A DNA stretch of 64,000 nt from Hyperoodon ampullatus (lineage: Eukaryota > Chordata > Mammalia > Artiodactyla > Ziphiidae), in assembly GCA_949752795.1 (NCBI GenBank), contig OX457061.1, positions 121,788,152 to 121,852,151 on the forward strand, read 5' to 3'. This document shows positions 33,646 through 47,237 of the stretch, piece after piece. Both the position numbers and the translations under genes were made by a program. Under the pieces are notes generated by a model. It saw only the letters and a list, made by a program, of their open reading frames with translations, was not told the DNA's origin and ran no database searches. Every line of letters begins with the position of its first letter. Positions within the stretch are counted from its first letter, which is position 1.

Positions 33646-35382
33646 TACTAGGTGTATCTGAAACTTTCGTGTACAAATATGGGGACAATTGGTAAGAAAA
33701 TTCTCGGTAGAGTTCTGGCTCCATTTCATTGAAGTTCTTTGCCACCTCTCCTTCACTTCCACTCTCATCTGGAGTTGGCTCTTACTGAAACTTTACACGG
33801 TCTTTGCAAAATACAATGCTGTTACCTTCTTCTTCCATTGTACAGTTAAGCTGCCTGCAAACTTGGCATTGGAATTAACCCCGGCTCACCCTCAATTCAG
33901 AAGCACAATATTACTGTGTGTACAGGGGTAAGCTTCAAGGAAACGTCCTCCAGTGCAGGCCTGGAGATGTGGGGTAGCAATTTGCAGGGAGTGAGTCATG
34001 GCTATAACTCAATTTTACTTATCACTTTAACGTAATGTAAAAACTAGACCCAGTAGGCTTTTCCTTCCTTCATTTTACAAATTGTACAAGTTAAGTAAAG
34101 ACTCTGCCCATACCTTGCTACAGGGAGAATGTAATTTAGGGAATTTATGGCATTACATCTTACCTTTGTACCCTAGATGAGTATTTATCAGTCTCTTCCT
34201 GTGCAAAAATAGGGGCACTAAACATCAGTGTGTATAACAAACCTTGTGCATAGATCTGAGAAGTTTTCTTGCCTGAATTTGGAGAAGAATAGACAGGCTT
34301 TATGAAAGTAACAGAATTCAAGTTGAATATATGTTAGGCATTATTATTGGTATTGGTGACAACAGAAGCCATTTAGAATAAAATTCAATTAAAACAAAAA
34401 TTTTTATAGTTGACACGATCAGAAGAATAAAGTACTTTTATCCAAGAAGAAAAGCTCTATTGATTTAGAGACAGGAGCTCCGCTGACCAAGGCAGGGGTG
34501 GGGAGGTGGGGAAAGGAGGGACAAGTGAAGACCACCCCCTTCCCTTACTAGCCATCAGCCTTCCTCTCTCCTTGGCTCACAGACGTCAACTTTCACAGCC
34601 TAGGTTTCCTATCATAGCCCTCTATTGCTCAGGGTTCCAATCCTTTCCTTCTTTCCCCCTCCCCTGAAACTTACCAGGTTTTCTGCAGACCCCATTAGGT
34701 CCCACGAATTAATAAACAACCTTATACATATGAAAGTGCTAATGGATGACTTAATGTGTTCTCCTGGCCAAATATTCTAGTTCCCCTAAAACGGATGTTT
34801 TCGATGCCTTAAAAAAAGGGTGGGCCTAGAAGTAGAGATTCTAGGCAGTTTCGTCACAAGGGGAGATGTCCTGGGGGAGGTTGCTAATAAAGACCCTTTC
34901 AACGACAATGACATATTGTCCATGTGTGGGCTGAACTGGCCCGAGGACACCTGTAGTAGTGAGTAAATTCAGTTACCTTCTAATTTAGTAGGGAAACCCC
35001 TTCTCCAAATGGAGTTTTACTTGGAAGCTCAATACATGAAATACATTCAAAAAGAACTGCCCCGGTTGACAGGGTGGCGCTGGACCCATAATCTGAAGAC
35101 TAGACTCGTAGCAGCCCGTCCCTCACAACTCTTCCACTTCTTCTCCCTGGGCTCCTGGGGAGAACAGTTTGAAAATGATTACTTTGCCTGAGGTGGATAT
35201 GGAAGCCATAGACATAAGAAACAACTGGTTGGAAGGAGAGAGAAATTGTATAGTTAGAAGGATTATCAGTGACCATGAATGAGAACAATGCTATATGTGT
35301 ACGTACTATGTATAGAAGGAATAGGTTCCATAGTCATAGATTCGTAAATATACTTATAAACAACGATTACTGGAAAGGGTTC

Positions 35383-36354
35383 CCTTTTTTTTCTAATTTT
35401 ATTTTTAACATCTTTATTGGAGTATAATTGCTTTACAATGGTGTGTTAGTTTCTGCTTTATAACAAAGGGAATCAGTTATACATATGTTCCCATATCTCT
35501 TCCCTCTTGCATCACCCTCCCTCGGTGGTCACAAACCACCGAGCTGATCTCCCTGTGTTATGCGGCTGCTTCCCACTAGCTATCTATTTTACGTTTGGTA
35601 GTGTATATATGTCCATGCCACTCTCTCACTTTGTCCCAGCTTACCCTTCCCCCTCCCCATATCCTCAAGTCCATTCTCTAGTATGTCTGCATTTTTATTC
35701 CTGTCTTGCCCCTAGGTTCTTCATGACCTCCTTTTTTTCCTTAAATTCCATATATATGTGTTAGCATACGGTATTTGTTTTTCTCTTTCTGACTTACTTC
35801 ATTCTGTATGACAGACTCCAGGTCCATCCACCTCACTACAAATAACTCAATTTCGTTTCTTTTGATGGCTGAGTAATATTCCATTGTATATATGTGCCAC
35901 ATCTTCTTTATCCATTCATCTGTTGATGGACACTTAGTTTGCTTCCATGTCCTGGCTATTGTAAATAGAACTGCAGTGAACATTTTTGTACATGACTCTT
36001 TTTGAATTATGGTTTTCTCAGGGTATATGCCCAGTAGTGGGATTGCTGGGTCTTATGGTAGTTATATTTTTTAGTTTTTTAAGGAACTTCCAGACTGTTC
36101 TCCATAGTGGCTGTATCAATTTACATTCCCACCAACAGTGCAAGAGGGTTGCCTTTTCTCCACACCCTCTCCAGCATTTATTGTTTGTAGATTTTTTGAT
36201 GATGGCCATTCTGACCAGAGTGAGATGATACCTCATTGTAGTTTTGATTTGCATTTCTCTAATGATTAATGATGTTGAGCATTCTTTCATGTGTTTGTTG
36301 GCAATCTGTATATCTTCTTCGGAGAAAGGTCTATTTAGGTCTTCTGCCCATTTT
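35383..36354 (-). repeat. L1 3' end, 5'-truncated, with a broken ORF2 C-terminus
   Basis: About 970 bases in reverse orientation. The left end is the poly-A side (T-run, then TCTTTATTGGAGTATAATTG). The right part encodes, on the minus strand, the C-terminus of L1 ORF2, with the CWWEC-type cysteine motif and a MEYYSAIK stretch visible. These pieces fall in two frames (36018-36290 and 35741-35983), so the reading frame is disrupted and the copy is dead. A 7-bp TSD, AGGGTTC, is seen at 35376-35382 and 36355-36361. Truncation at the 5' side is the usual outcome of L1 insertion. Confidence 0.93.
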
Positions 36355-36361
36355 AGGGTTC

Positions 36362-38559
36362 AGTTTTATATTTTCCTTGAACCCAGGGTCTAGTATAGTC
36401 ACCATCTGTGGTGAGGAATGAACATGAGAAAAGCACAACGCACAGTCTGAGAAGAGAGCCACGGGAATGAAACACTGTCAAAGTCATGGAGATGCTTTTC
36501 TCTGTTATCCCCATTCACAGCAGGTCAGACTGCACAGATAGCAGCTGCAGAAACAATTTGGGACCTTATTCATAAAATCAAAGGCACAATGCCGATGGCA
36601 AGCCACCAAAGAAGGGAGGATGGAGAAGATTACAAAATGCTGGTGAAACAGGGAACGAGTTCTTTGAGGAATAAACATCCCTGTGTTTTCTGCTAAATGT
36701 AGAAATCAAATTTTTTGTGTGAGAAAAATCATGATAGAGTATCAAATAAAAACTGTAAGTGTTTATTAATTACAAAGTTTTTCTGGGGAGAAAAACAATT
36801 TTCTTAGTAGAAAGTTTGATGGGCTGTTTAGGCTCCTCTGTCGTTTTTCTTGTCTGTCTTCATAAGCTCTATGTAATCCAGAAACAGCCAGTAAAAGAAG
36901 AGAATCCTGCTCCTTTAATTACTTCCTGTAAATTTGACAACTACTACCTCAGTCTCATTGGCTGTTTGACTTATAAATAGGCCACTCTTTCTAAGACAGC
37001 GTAATTATTTGGGGACACTCACTTCCCTAGCTATACATCATGCCTATCAAAGCTAAGTACTTCCAACCTACCTTCAGAGTGTCTTAACATCTCTCTTGAG
37101 CATTATGTTCAATTGTTAAATGTTACTTCATTTCTTAGCTGGCAAAAGTCCTAAAATAAAACCCAAAACAAAATTTATCCAAGTTGAGGATAAAAAATAA
37201 ACTCAATCTTTTTGAGGATGAATCAGAATTATTGAATCCAACTTAGTCTCACTCACACTTGAGTATTTCATAACTTACTATGAATTTTATACTTAGGAGA
37301 CTCTCCTAGGTAGAAGGTCCATAGGAATAAAAGCAAACTTATGAATATTTGTATGTATTTAGTTGGGAAGGACATATGCCATTAAGAAAAAAAACATGAA
37401 CCAGAACTGTTACAATTAGGGTGATTTAATGTGATTTAATGAGTTGCTAAAATTCTTAAGGCTGAGATGCTGGTGTTTTCCATAGAGTTCTGAGGAAAAC
37501 AATTTCAAATTTTAAAAAACATCAGTACTAGTGTAGATAAAAATAACCTAGATTAATTTTTTAAAACTAGAAGTTTATTTATTGGTTCAAGACACTTTTT
37601 TCTAAGAAAAATTAGGGCTTTATAATTAATACTTAAACCTTGGATATTGATTTAAATACAAGATTAATCAGAAAGAAATATCGTAATTCAAGGGACATGC
37701 ATGGGGTATACATTAAGTTTCTGTTTGGTATGATGTGAACTAAAGTGAGTATCTGAAACTATCTATTCAGTTTGATCCATTAAAAACAGCCAGTTCCATA
37801 GTTAAAGACTCTTTACCTAATGGATTCTGAAGGATTCTGGCTTATCTGCTTTGTCTCCGTGTTGACCAAACAAACCATTTGATTACAGACATGTACTTTC
37901 TTGTGTACTAGGTAATGCTTTAAATTAGTACTGCTAGGTACAATGTTTAGCTATGAATGAAACTTTCTTTGATTCCAATGCTTGACTCCTAGGTATTATT
38001 TTATAACTGTATTTTAAAAATTTGGGGGCTTTATCATTTCACAGTTTGGTGTAAATGTTTAGTATAATTATAGGAAACTGTAGGGCACTTAGGAAGCAGT
38101 AACAAGGTGGGTGGGCTTTCATGTCATTTCTCATATGTGCAATGTGAAATGGAGATGGACGCAATTCTGAAACAAAAATTTCAATGCAAACATACCTTTG
38201 GTGAACTCGGAATGCTGCAGGAATGAAAGATTTCTAAAATGAAACAGAATCACCCATTGCAAATCAGTGATTTTGTTCATCTTTGTATCAGCAGATGTAT
38301 CAGAACCAAAGGAAATATGATAATATGTACTTGTATCTGGAATGCATTAAACTATCGCAGTAAAACAATGCACATCTGCATATGTGATTAGTCATGCTTT
38401 AATTTTCCTTTAATGGCGGCATATGGGGAGGAAGTGTTTTAAAAAACCCTATTGCTTACATTTTTTATCCTTAATTGAGGAGGAGGTGGTGGAGATTCAG
38501 TCTTACCATTGAATACTCTATCCCAAACTTGAAAGAAAGAATTGCACAATCAAGAAATA
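36362..38559. other. Intergenic AT-rich unique sequence
   Basis: About 2.2 kb with no gene and no confidently assigned repeat. Frames are under 75 codons. No CpG clustering. Confidence 0.5.
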
Positions 38560-38938
38560 TTTGTGTGACAGATTTTTTTGTATAAAGACGCCAAGACACA
38601 CAGTCTCCATAAGCGGGAAGATAATACGTAAGTAAATAAAATGTTAAATATCTATAAAAGGAGATAAGTAGATACATATCGTTTGGTACAAAATGTAAAA
38701 CATATTAAAAGGCAGTGAATTTTATTTGCTTCTAATAAAATATCTCGAGAAGGATACACAAGAAGCTGACAACACTGGTTACTTCCAGGAGGGAGCCTAG
38801 CTGGTTGAAGGATGGGGATGAGAGAGAGAGGCTTTTTTTTTTTTTTTTTTTTTTGGTATATGCTTTTGCACCTCTTGATTTTTGAACACTGAGAATGTAT
38901 TACAAAAGTTTTCCAAAACTAACAAAATAAAAGAAAAT
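38560..38938 (+). repeat. L1M 3'-end relic
   Basis: CTGACAACACTGGTTACTTCC and GGAGGGAGCCTAGCTGG, later CACCTCTTGATTTTTGAAC and a closing AACAAAATAAAAGAAAA, follow the order of old L1M 3' UTRs ('acagtggttacctctgggggag ... tgaattttttaccatg ... aaataaa'). A pure T-run of about 22 at 38837-38854 and beyond interrupts it. The left edge is uncertain. Confidence 0.6.
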
Positions 38939-39179
38939 CAATATTTAAGTACATGGTTGGTTTCCAAAACAATGGTGCAAATGGACACCATTATAATTGA
39001 AATTTTTAAATTATGAACTCTTTTTAATGAAGAAATAGTAATCTGGACCGAATATTAAAAGATGGATACTATGTGGATAGTCTGAAAGGAGGGGAAGCAT
39101 TCTGAATTCAACTGACATTAAGCGAAAGTCCTACAGAGGAAAATATAAGATATTTGTGGTCTTAGTAAGTAGACCCGGG

Positions 39180-39603
39180 TGACTATAAGTAATTTGGGTT
39201 GGAGAGATTAAGATACAGATTGTGAAGGGCCTTGAATGCCAGGATAAGGAATTTAGACTTAATAATACAAGCAGAGATCAGCTTTGAAAATTTTGAACAG
39301 GGGAAATGTCTCCTAATAACGTTCAGTATGGATTGACACAAGGGAGATTGGGGTTTAAGACAACATCCCAGGCAAGGAGGTTGTGGTGGAAACGGTGGGG
39401 TGAGTTTGTAAAGTTCATTTTTTGAATGTTTTTGGCTGCGCCATGTGGCTTATGGGATCTTAGGTCCCCGACCAGGGATCGAACCTGGACTCTCGGTGGT
39501 GAAAGCGTGGTTTCCTAACCGCTGGACCACCAGGGAATTCCCAGGGTTTGTAAAGTTTAGATGAAGGAGACAGAGATGAAGTCCCAGCAATCGGAATGCA
39601 AGG
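39180..39603 (-). repeat. L2 fragment, reverse orientation, split by a SINE
   Basis: GTGAAGGGCCTTGAATGCCAG, GGAATTTAGACTTAATAATA and GAACAGGGGAAATGTCTCC match the reversed L2 segment 'gtagggccttgtaggccatg ... ggcttttactctgag ... gagcagaggagtgacat'. The SINE at 39416-39545 breaks it. Confidence 0.65.
39416..39545 (-). repeat. Older tRNA-derived SINE (CHR group, short)
   Basis: Reverse orientation: TTTTTTGGCTGCGCCATGTGG at the left, GGACCACCAGGGAATTCCC at the right. B-box-like GGTTCGATCCCTGG on the element strand. TSD GTTTGTAAAGTT (12 bp, perfect) at 39404-39415 and 39546-39557. Confidence 0.92.
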
Positions 39604-41100
39604 AGAGCCAGTGCACTGGAGGGTCCCCAAAGAGAGTGCTCATCAGCCTCCGCTTCTTGAGGGTCATAAAGAGAGAGGGCTGAGACAATGCTTTTGTTTT
39701 TATTGATTTGTAAGTAACTGTTGAGAAAGTATAAACCATGTATTTTTGATGAGTGTACATTTTCATGTGAGTGGAGGGCTGGAAACCAGATTTTCAAGAT
39801 TGACGGTGAAATTGGTAAGAGAAAAAAAGCACTTATTAAAATTAAATAATCCCAAATAATCAATGGTTTCTGAATGCTTACTATGTGCCAGAGTCTGTAT
39901 TAGGCATTGAGGGTATAGCCTTGAACAAGACAACTTAAGATAGACAGGAAGATAGACAGGAAACCAGTCATTAATGACGTATAGATTATGTGCCATAGAA
40001 GAAGAATGAGTGCTTGGGAAGTTTATAGCAATGAAAAGAATAGAAATGGAAAAATAACTGGAGGAATGTGATAGAAACACACGAAATAATTTGTTTTTTC
40101 CAGTTGGATCCATGTGTCTTGGAAGGCACGTTGGGAGGAGTCCGTGGGGAGGTCAAGGGCAGATAATTGATGGTGCAAAGTCCTCGGGGAGAAAAGAGAA
40201 GATGGAATTAAGCCCAGGTGGAGAGGTTTACTTGTGGAGAAGATGGACATCGATTTTTTGAGGCAAGGGGAAGAAAACTATAGCATAGAGATAATGCTGT
40301 TCAGAGCTGGCAGGGTTCAAGACTCATGTCAGCTCGAGGTAGTGGGGAGGCGAACGGTTCACAGAGCCTGGGGTGTGAAACACTCTGACATCCATCAACA
40401 CAAATCTCCCACAAAGCATGCCCTCAATGGAAACCGTTAAAATCTATGGAGTGGAATCAAAGATATTTTCTTTCTTTTTCATATTGTATGAAAATAGGAT
40501 GCATTATTTACTGGTGTATACAAAGGTCTCACATAGTCAGCAGTCCTTGCGTAGGAACAAAAAGGTAATAATTTTTAAATGGATCGGTGAAATCAATAAA
40601 GAGATTTTCAGCTAGCTTGGGCATCTCCCTCCACGTGTGATATTCATATAATCCTCAGCTACCAGTGTCATGACCCTCCTGATGAAAGGATATGGTTAAG
40701 AGTGCATTCTGTGGCTTCTGTCTGAGGTGTTCTGGAAGGAAAAGAACACAGAAGATGGAGTAGTTTGGGGGCCTGAGTCCACAGGTCTCTATGGAAACCT
40801 CTATGGAAAATGGGAAAAGTCTTTCTGACTGATGTTTCCCAGTGATGGACAAGGTGGAGGCGTCTGGAAGGGCCGTGCTCACGTCTGCTCTGGAGCAGCT
40901 GTGGAAGGAAAAGGGTAGAAAGCAGCCTGGTTACCCCACTGTCTGCTGTTGGGGGCCCCCCTTCCTGACCAGGGGAGCCCCCCCTTCCTCTCCCCTGCAG
41001 CCAGAGAAGACCGCCCACCTCTCCACAGGCCTGGGAGGATGCAGCATACGATCCTCAAGCTGTGCAGCTGATAATCAGCATTTATACTAGTACACTGAAT
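39604..41100. other. Intergenic: L2 relics and a GC-richer patch
   Basis: A reversed L2 3' end lies at about 39865-39965 (CTTACTATGTGCCAGAGTCTG, GGTATAGCCTTGAACAAGAC). Further reversed L2-like sequence continues to about 40230. 40840-41050 is locally GC-rich with runs GGGGGCCCCCC and GGGGAGCCCCCCC, but it has few CpGs, so it is not an island. Frames up to 121 codons here have no recognisable domain. Confidence 0.45.
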
Positions 41101-44100
41101 GCATTGAATAGTTCGGGGAGTGCAATCCAGATCTGAGTATCCAGAGAAAGGATAACTTCTGGCTGGAGACCGGACAGTATAAATCAAGCAGTTCACTGGA
41201 AATACGGTGTTGATAAGGTCGCGATAGTTCATGAGCAGATACATTAATGAGAAAAAACTACACGGTATGTTGTCATAACACTCCCTGCAAAAAATCTCTC
41301 TTTGCCATATAGTCGTGAATGCATTTCTATTTTATTAAGACGTGTTGCCTATCATTTTATATCATGTGATAAATTGCAGCTAAGTTTAAAGTGTTATTGC
41401 CATTTAAAAATAGATATAATTCCATTATGCCACATTTTATACGGCATCAGAAGTCAGTCTGCCCTTGTTTTTTTTTTTAATTAAATCTGTCTATCAGATA
41501 ACCTAAGCCTTTAAAGCCATATATCCTATTTTAATTAAAAAAATTCTGGTTGTGATCATTGACTAGAATTAAAATCCCATGTAAAATATGGGAAGAAGGG
41601 AGGTAAGGGGAGGTCATATAGTGTTACCTGATAAAAGGAGACAGTAATATTTAAAATGAGGTAAGTGTTGCACGGATTTATGATGTATTTTATCTTCAGG
41701 AGAAACCATAGTTTATCGTGCTGTCATTCAGCTTGAATCGTCAGCTGTATATCTTTGACTTTTTGAATGTAACTGTTGAAAGGAAAAGACTTTCAGCCAT
41801 GTGAGCTATGAGACAGATCAAAAGCTTAAAGCAATTTTGCTTTGCTCGTTCAAATATATTTTTATTGAAACATATTTTGTTGTCATGCACGCATAAATAT
41901 TCCATAGCATCAGTTAAAGAAGGTGAGTCCCAGAGTTTCTGGGTGTTGTTAACAGAAAGGAAAGTAAGAATTAAAATATCCTTCTAACTTCTATCATCTC
42001 AGACTCTTTGCTCTCTCTATTTTTCTTTTTTTCTTAACATCTAATTTTTCAGTAGCCACACTTATCCACAGGGAATTCCTATTGAAGAAAAGAGAAATAA
42101 ATTCGTGATGTTAGATTCACAGACTCAATGTAACAGTAAATTTAAGGAACATAAATCCTTACGAAATAACAGTAAACGCTAATTAGAGTGTCTTAGGAAG
42201 TTGATTACAGTTCCACATTCTACAGGAGCCCATAAACAAATCTGTTAGTTGTTTTTTAAATTTATTTTTTCTTGCTTATATTTCTTTGTTGCTTTCAACT
42301 AGTAACACTGTAAACAGTCATGAAATAGTGAAAGCTTTTTAACAATCAATACATTGATAACAACTTGTTCACTGGAGTTAGGTCCAGTTTTTTAGCTTTA
42401 GATTTTCTTACAATATTAACATTGCCTTCCCTAGGTATTTTTAGAAACCAAGAAAAATATTTTTTCTTCAATTAGTGGACTAGATTTTTATAATTTTTAA
42501 CGTTTTCTTTTTTAGGAGTTGGTTTTAGTTTGGAAGTGAATGATAAGAATAACTTGTGAAAGAGTCATTAGGAATAGGGCTGAACTAGCATTACTACAGT
42601 CTGAAGACAGGAAGGGGTATAAGTTCCTCAAACAGTCTTCGTGGAAATTAATCCCAAAGGATTTATGTGATTTGATTCAGAAATATTCAGTAGAAAAGAC
42701 AGGTGAGAACAAGAGGAGATAGTCTACTGTTCGCTCTGAGCTTTTAAAATCTAGTGTCTTTTCATTTAAGTTTTGGAAGACTACAGTTAATAAAGTAATC
42801 AGAGGTTAACTGGCTTTCCTGTGTCCCCTGAGGAACCTCTTTCTTAAGAATAAATGCCTAGAATGTGCTTGTGCCCATGCCATCTCCCTCAATAGAGCTT
42901 AAGACTTGAGGTTTTAGGAGGAAAAAAAAGAGAAAGAAATAGGGCTCATAAATTAAATGTACCGACCACCTTTCTCCAAAAAGCTTCTTATAAAATGTAG
43001 ATTCTTCACTGCTGTGTTCTCACCTCTCTATAAAGTGGAAGAATAACACAGGGTTCTTAAAAAGATTTTAAAAATGATAAAGCAGCCTCATGTTTTGAGT
43101 TGGTGTAGCAATTTATACCAAGAACTTGGAGACTCTCGTATAATTCTTAGTATTATTTAAAGAACAGCAGCTTGAAGGGTTCTGATGCCTTGTATATCTT
43201 ACCCAGAGTTTATTAGAATGTTTACAAAAGGACTCACTTCATAACTCACATCCTTTCTTAAAGCAGTAACTATAAAGCAGCAAACGTATGACAGATGTGT
43301 GTCTGTGTGTCTTTTCTGCCTTGTTCAGGCTTTATAGAAAGTTTCTTTTTTAAAAAAAAAAAAAAGAAAATCATTAGTGAAGGATCATTTCACAGTAACA
43401 TGCACTTTTTGTATTCTTTTTAAAATCTTGCTTAAAATCTGTATTTTCATTAGGTCCATCAGAGAATATATTGTATAAGTTTCTGTATTTAATTTAGGTC
43501 ACTCTATGCTAAATTCACATTTACTACACTCTATGGTAATAAAATACCTTTCAACATTTTCACCATATTTTATACTTTGCTTGTTCAAAGACTTTTTTTT
43601 TCAAAGTTTCTTTCCTTTTTTGTTGGGGGGTGTAGGTAGGGATACTTCAACTAGGTGAACATCTGATTGTATAGCTTTTTTAAAAATCAAAAAACATAAA
43701 ATCTTTTGAACAGGAATTATCATAACTGATGCATATATCCAATATATATACTGAATGAAAACAATACATGAGGGAAGAGTAAGTGGTTCAACAAGTCCTG
43801 GATACTAGACTTTGTAAGCAAACAAAAACCCATTTATTAAGAACAGATTTATTTATTTGTGATATTTTGTAAATAGTTGTTATGTGGTAGATGTTGCATT
43901 ATATATTTTAATTTTACAACCTAAACAACACTATCAAACTATTTTGATTTTTTGTTTTTCAGAAGGAATTGAATATGCCATATATGATAAAATAGCACTA
44001 ATTCATATTCTACTCATTTATCTAATGATTAGCAATTAGTTAGTTCCACTAATTAACACTATTAGTGAAATTAGTAACAATTCAGAGCAAAATAAGTTTA

Positions 44101-46462
44101 TTAAAATGATTAAAATAGTAAGAAAAAAACCCTTTATTTTATGCAAATTTTGATTCCTAGTGCAAAGAAGGAAATAGAAATTTTTAAATTAGATGTTTCT
44201 ACAGTGTGTTCTTGATGTTGGGCTATAGCACATATTCTTTCCCTGTAAAAGCTTTTCTGTTAGATTGGTTATGTGTTAAATTCTAATGGACTAAAATGTT
44301 TTATTATAGAATAATTATAACATAGTATCATTATAATATTTCATTATATATTTCAAATTTTAATCTAATTAGATTTATTATATTTTGATATATCCTGTAT
44401 TTTTGAATCATAAACAACCATTTCTTAGAACATGGTATAATTTTGACTTAAGTCATTTCAGCTAGTGATTTTTGCTCTGCCTTTTTCTTCACCAACCTAG
44501 TCGTCTCCTTTTTATTTCTGCATTCTCCATTTTCTATGAAATACAGTTTTCATCATCATGGTTTCATTTATGTCTTTTGCTTTTCAGATATATTTTAAAG
44601 TTTTCTTTCAGTAAATTCTTCCTGGATATAACAAGAAGAGTCAGTTCATATTTTTGGAGCTGCTTGATGGTTTAGGAGGGAGTTTTTCTAAATTTTTCCA
44701 ACAAGTTAATTAAGTACCTTCCAATTACTGAGGCCTCCAGACTTTTGATAACTCTTTAGTAAAAGGGAATAGCATTTCCTGGATGAGCTCATTTAAAACA
44801 AACAAACAACATTTTAAATAGTGAACTTTGTTAATAAAAATAATAAGATGGTTACAATGATTGCAATGATCACAGTAATGTATTTCCTTGCTAATTTATA
44901 ATTATTGCATGAAGTATTTTTCTGATAAATTTCCATTGCAGTTACTTGAGACATATAGCTTAGCTATAGCATATGCACGAATACTATAATTTGCTGAGGG
45001 TTTATGGTAATTAAAGAAAAAAATTCTATCAGCAAGTGATTTTTCATTTTCCCCAGTGGATTATTTGTGAGTAATCAAAATTTTAAAAATCACAATAATA
45101 TTATGAAACTGAAACAAAATGATGAATCTCCAAAGAATGTTTTTAAGCACATCTGATTTTGGAGAATATTCTCCAATACTTCTTTTATTTAATAGTTTTA
45201 AAGTTTGTAGTCATTATATTCTAAAAATATGAAATACAAACAAACAAACAAACAAAAAACAAAACCCAGTGAAACACTCCCACCTTTATCTATGGCTCTC
45301 ACCTACTTATATCTGTCTACTAATTCATCCATTCATCCATCTATCACCTGCCTTGCTATCTATCAAAATCAATCATTTGCTGACATGAAAAAACAATTCA
45401 AGTCTTTCAAATGTTATGAAACCTGACTATTATTTGCATTTTACTTCAGTAGTGCTACATTGGAGAGAAATGTCAATAGGCCCTCATAATTCAAACACAT
45501 TAAAAAAAGTAAAAATTCTTCTATTTTAAATCATGTTAAAAAGATTGTTTTAAAATAATCATTGTAAAAATATTCCAATTAAATTATTATTAAATGTATA
45601 GTTAGTACCAGATGTCAAAGTAAAATTTCAAGTCTAGATGCCATAAAAAGAAAAGTTGTCTAAAGCTAACCAATTGATTATTATGGGACTTACCGTCTTT
45701 TCCTAGAAGCAGAAAGTCACAATGTTGACTCTATTATTTTCTTATTATGTATGTTTTTCTAATCATTAAACATAGATGCTTTATAAGGAATGGCATTTTA
45801 TGAATTGAAATGTCATTGGTAAAAGTGAAAGTTATCATCAACTGTCAGTCTATTTAATAGCTGAGAACAATCGTAAAAAATGTATTACAATTTTGAAGTT
45901 TGATCATGGGCCTTTTGATCGCTATGAAAAAACTAAGCCTTTCTGCCTGTTACACTGTTACAATTCTTCCGCAGGAAGACAGGGCTGTGAAAATTTGCAA
46001 TGGCCTTCAATGTGACTTGATGAATAGCAAGAGAGCTTAGTGGAAATGCTGAACTCCTTCATGATTAAAAAGCAAACCTTTAATGTAGTTTTTGTTTACC
46101 ATGTCATAAGTGCAGCATTGGAAGTTACTGCCAAAGAGTCATTGGAACAGGCATCAGTGAGACAATGTCAGCCAGCCAATGCTTTGAAAATGATTCAGTT
46201 CCTCTACCCTTATGACTAAAATAATATCCAGTGGCTCCAGCCCCAAGCCTGGTTAATGCATCTGTCCAGAACACATAATTACTCGGTCATAACATTCCCC
46301 CGGCCACCAGCCAACAAACCAATCAGCATTTCTTCCTAACTTACCAGAATTTTTGCAGTGTCAAACTGTTTGATCTCTAGGTAGTAAAAATGCAAAAAAT
46401 GGAAGGACACTGCACTGGAAGGTTTTAATTTAGAATAGTTTCTCATGGAAATTAAATTTGAA
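41101..46462. other. Long AT-rich intergenic stretch, no gene
   Basis: About 5.4 kb, strongly AT-rich, with no SINE and no confidently assigned LINE. A possible + strand exon lies at 42516-42702 (see findings). (AAAC)n occurs at about 45237-45266 and a (CATC/CATT) run near 45325-45345. 45960-46400 is less AT-rich, repeat-free and could be a conserved noncoding block. No protein-coding gene was recognised. Confidence 0.4.
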
Positions 46463-46476
46463 GAGAAACATGTTTT

Positions 46477-46822
46477 GGTTTTTTTTGTTTTTTTTTTTTT
46501 AAAAGCTTAGTGGTATTTTTATGGAGGAATTTTTTTAATTAATTAATTTATTTATTTTTGGCTGTGTTGGGTCTTCGTTTTCTGTGCAAGGGCTTTCTCT
46601 AGTTGCGGCGAGTGGGGGTCACTCTTCATCGCTGTGCACGGGCCTCTCACTGTCGCGGCCTCTCTTGTTGCGGAGCACAGGCTCCAGACGCACAGGCTCA
46701 GTAGTTGTGGCTCACGGGCCCAGTTGCTCCGCGGCATGTGGGACCCTCCCAGACCAATGCTCGAACCCGTGTCCCCTGCATTGGCAGGCAGACTCCCAAC
46801 CACTGAAACACCAGGGAAGCCT
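46477..46822 (-). repeat. Long CHR-type SINE with a bipartite tail (possible 3' transduction)
   Basis: Minus-strand element flanked by a perfect 14-bp TSD, GAGAAACATGTTTT (46463-46476 and 46823-46836). On the element strand the body (ending near 46560) is followed by an A/T tail (46559-46530), then about 29 bases of unrelated sequence (46529-46501, containing AAGCTTAGTGG on the plus strand), then a second A-rich tail (46500-46477). This is the same arrangement as the copy at 17767. Frames of 87-113 codons over it are SINE artefacts. Confidence 0.9.
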
Positions 46823-47237
46823 GAGAAACATGTTTTTGTTGTCATGACTGAAGTTGAGATTTTAATTTGGTGTCCCTTTGTATACTGCGCCATTTATTTT
46901 TTCATCATAAGCTCACATTTTTAGTCATTTTAGTGAGGAAATTTTCTAACAACAAAAGAAGAGCAAATATATCCCCAGTGACTGTTAAATATGATTTTGT
47001 TTCCAAAACATTAACAAATACAGTGGCAAATTTTCTTTTTGGTTAACATTAATATTGTACGTGCCTAGATTTATGTACATGTGTGTACACTGAATTCCTC
47101 ATATCATCTTCAGAGAGAAATTATGAAAGTATATATATTAATAGATGTGTGTATGCATAGTCTAGGGGTTTTGTTTCATTTTTTTTACAAACTCATTTCA
47201 TTTGAATAAATGTTAATGGAATTGTTAAAATTATTCT

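Larger units (their letters stand above)
31641..35376. other. Intergenic right flank of CpG island 2
   Basis: Mostly unique. A CACGTG E-box lies at 31778-31783. An L2 relic in reverse orientation spans about 31985-32110 and is broken by a (CAA)n run near 32055. A 155-codon + frame at 32208-32675 is the longest frame in the window that overlaps neither a SINE nor a CpG island; it has no recognisable domain and is probably chance. CTCF-like motifs lie at 33627-33645 and, weaker, about 35063-35083. No gene is supported. Confidence 0.4.

Noticed and set aside
35741..36290. Reverse-transcriptase-type C-terminal protein fragments
   Set aside because: These are the broken ORF2 tail of a 5'-truncated L1, in two different frames, so not a functional gene.
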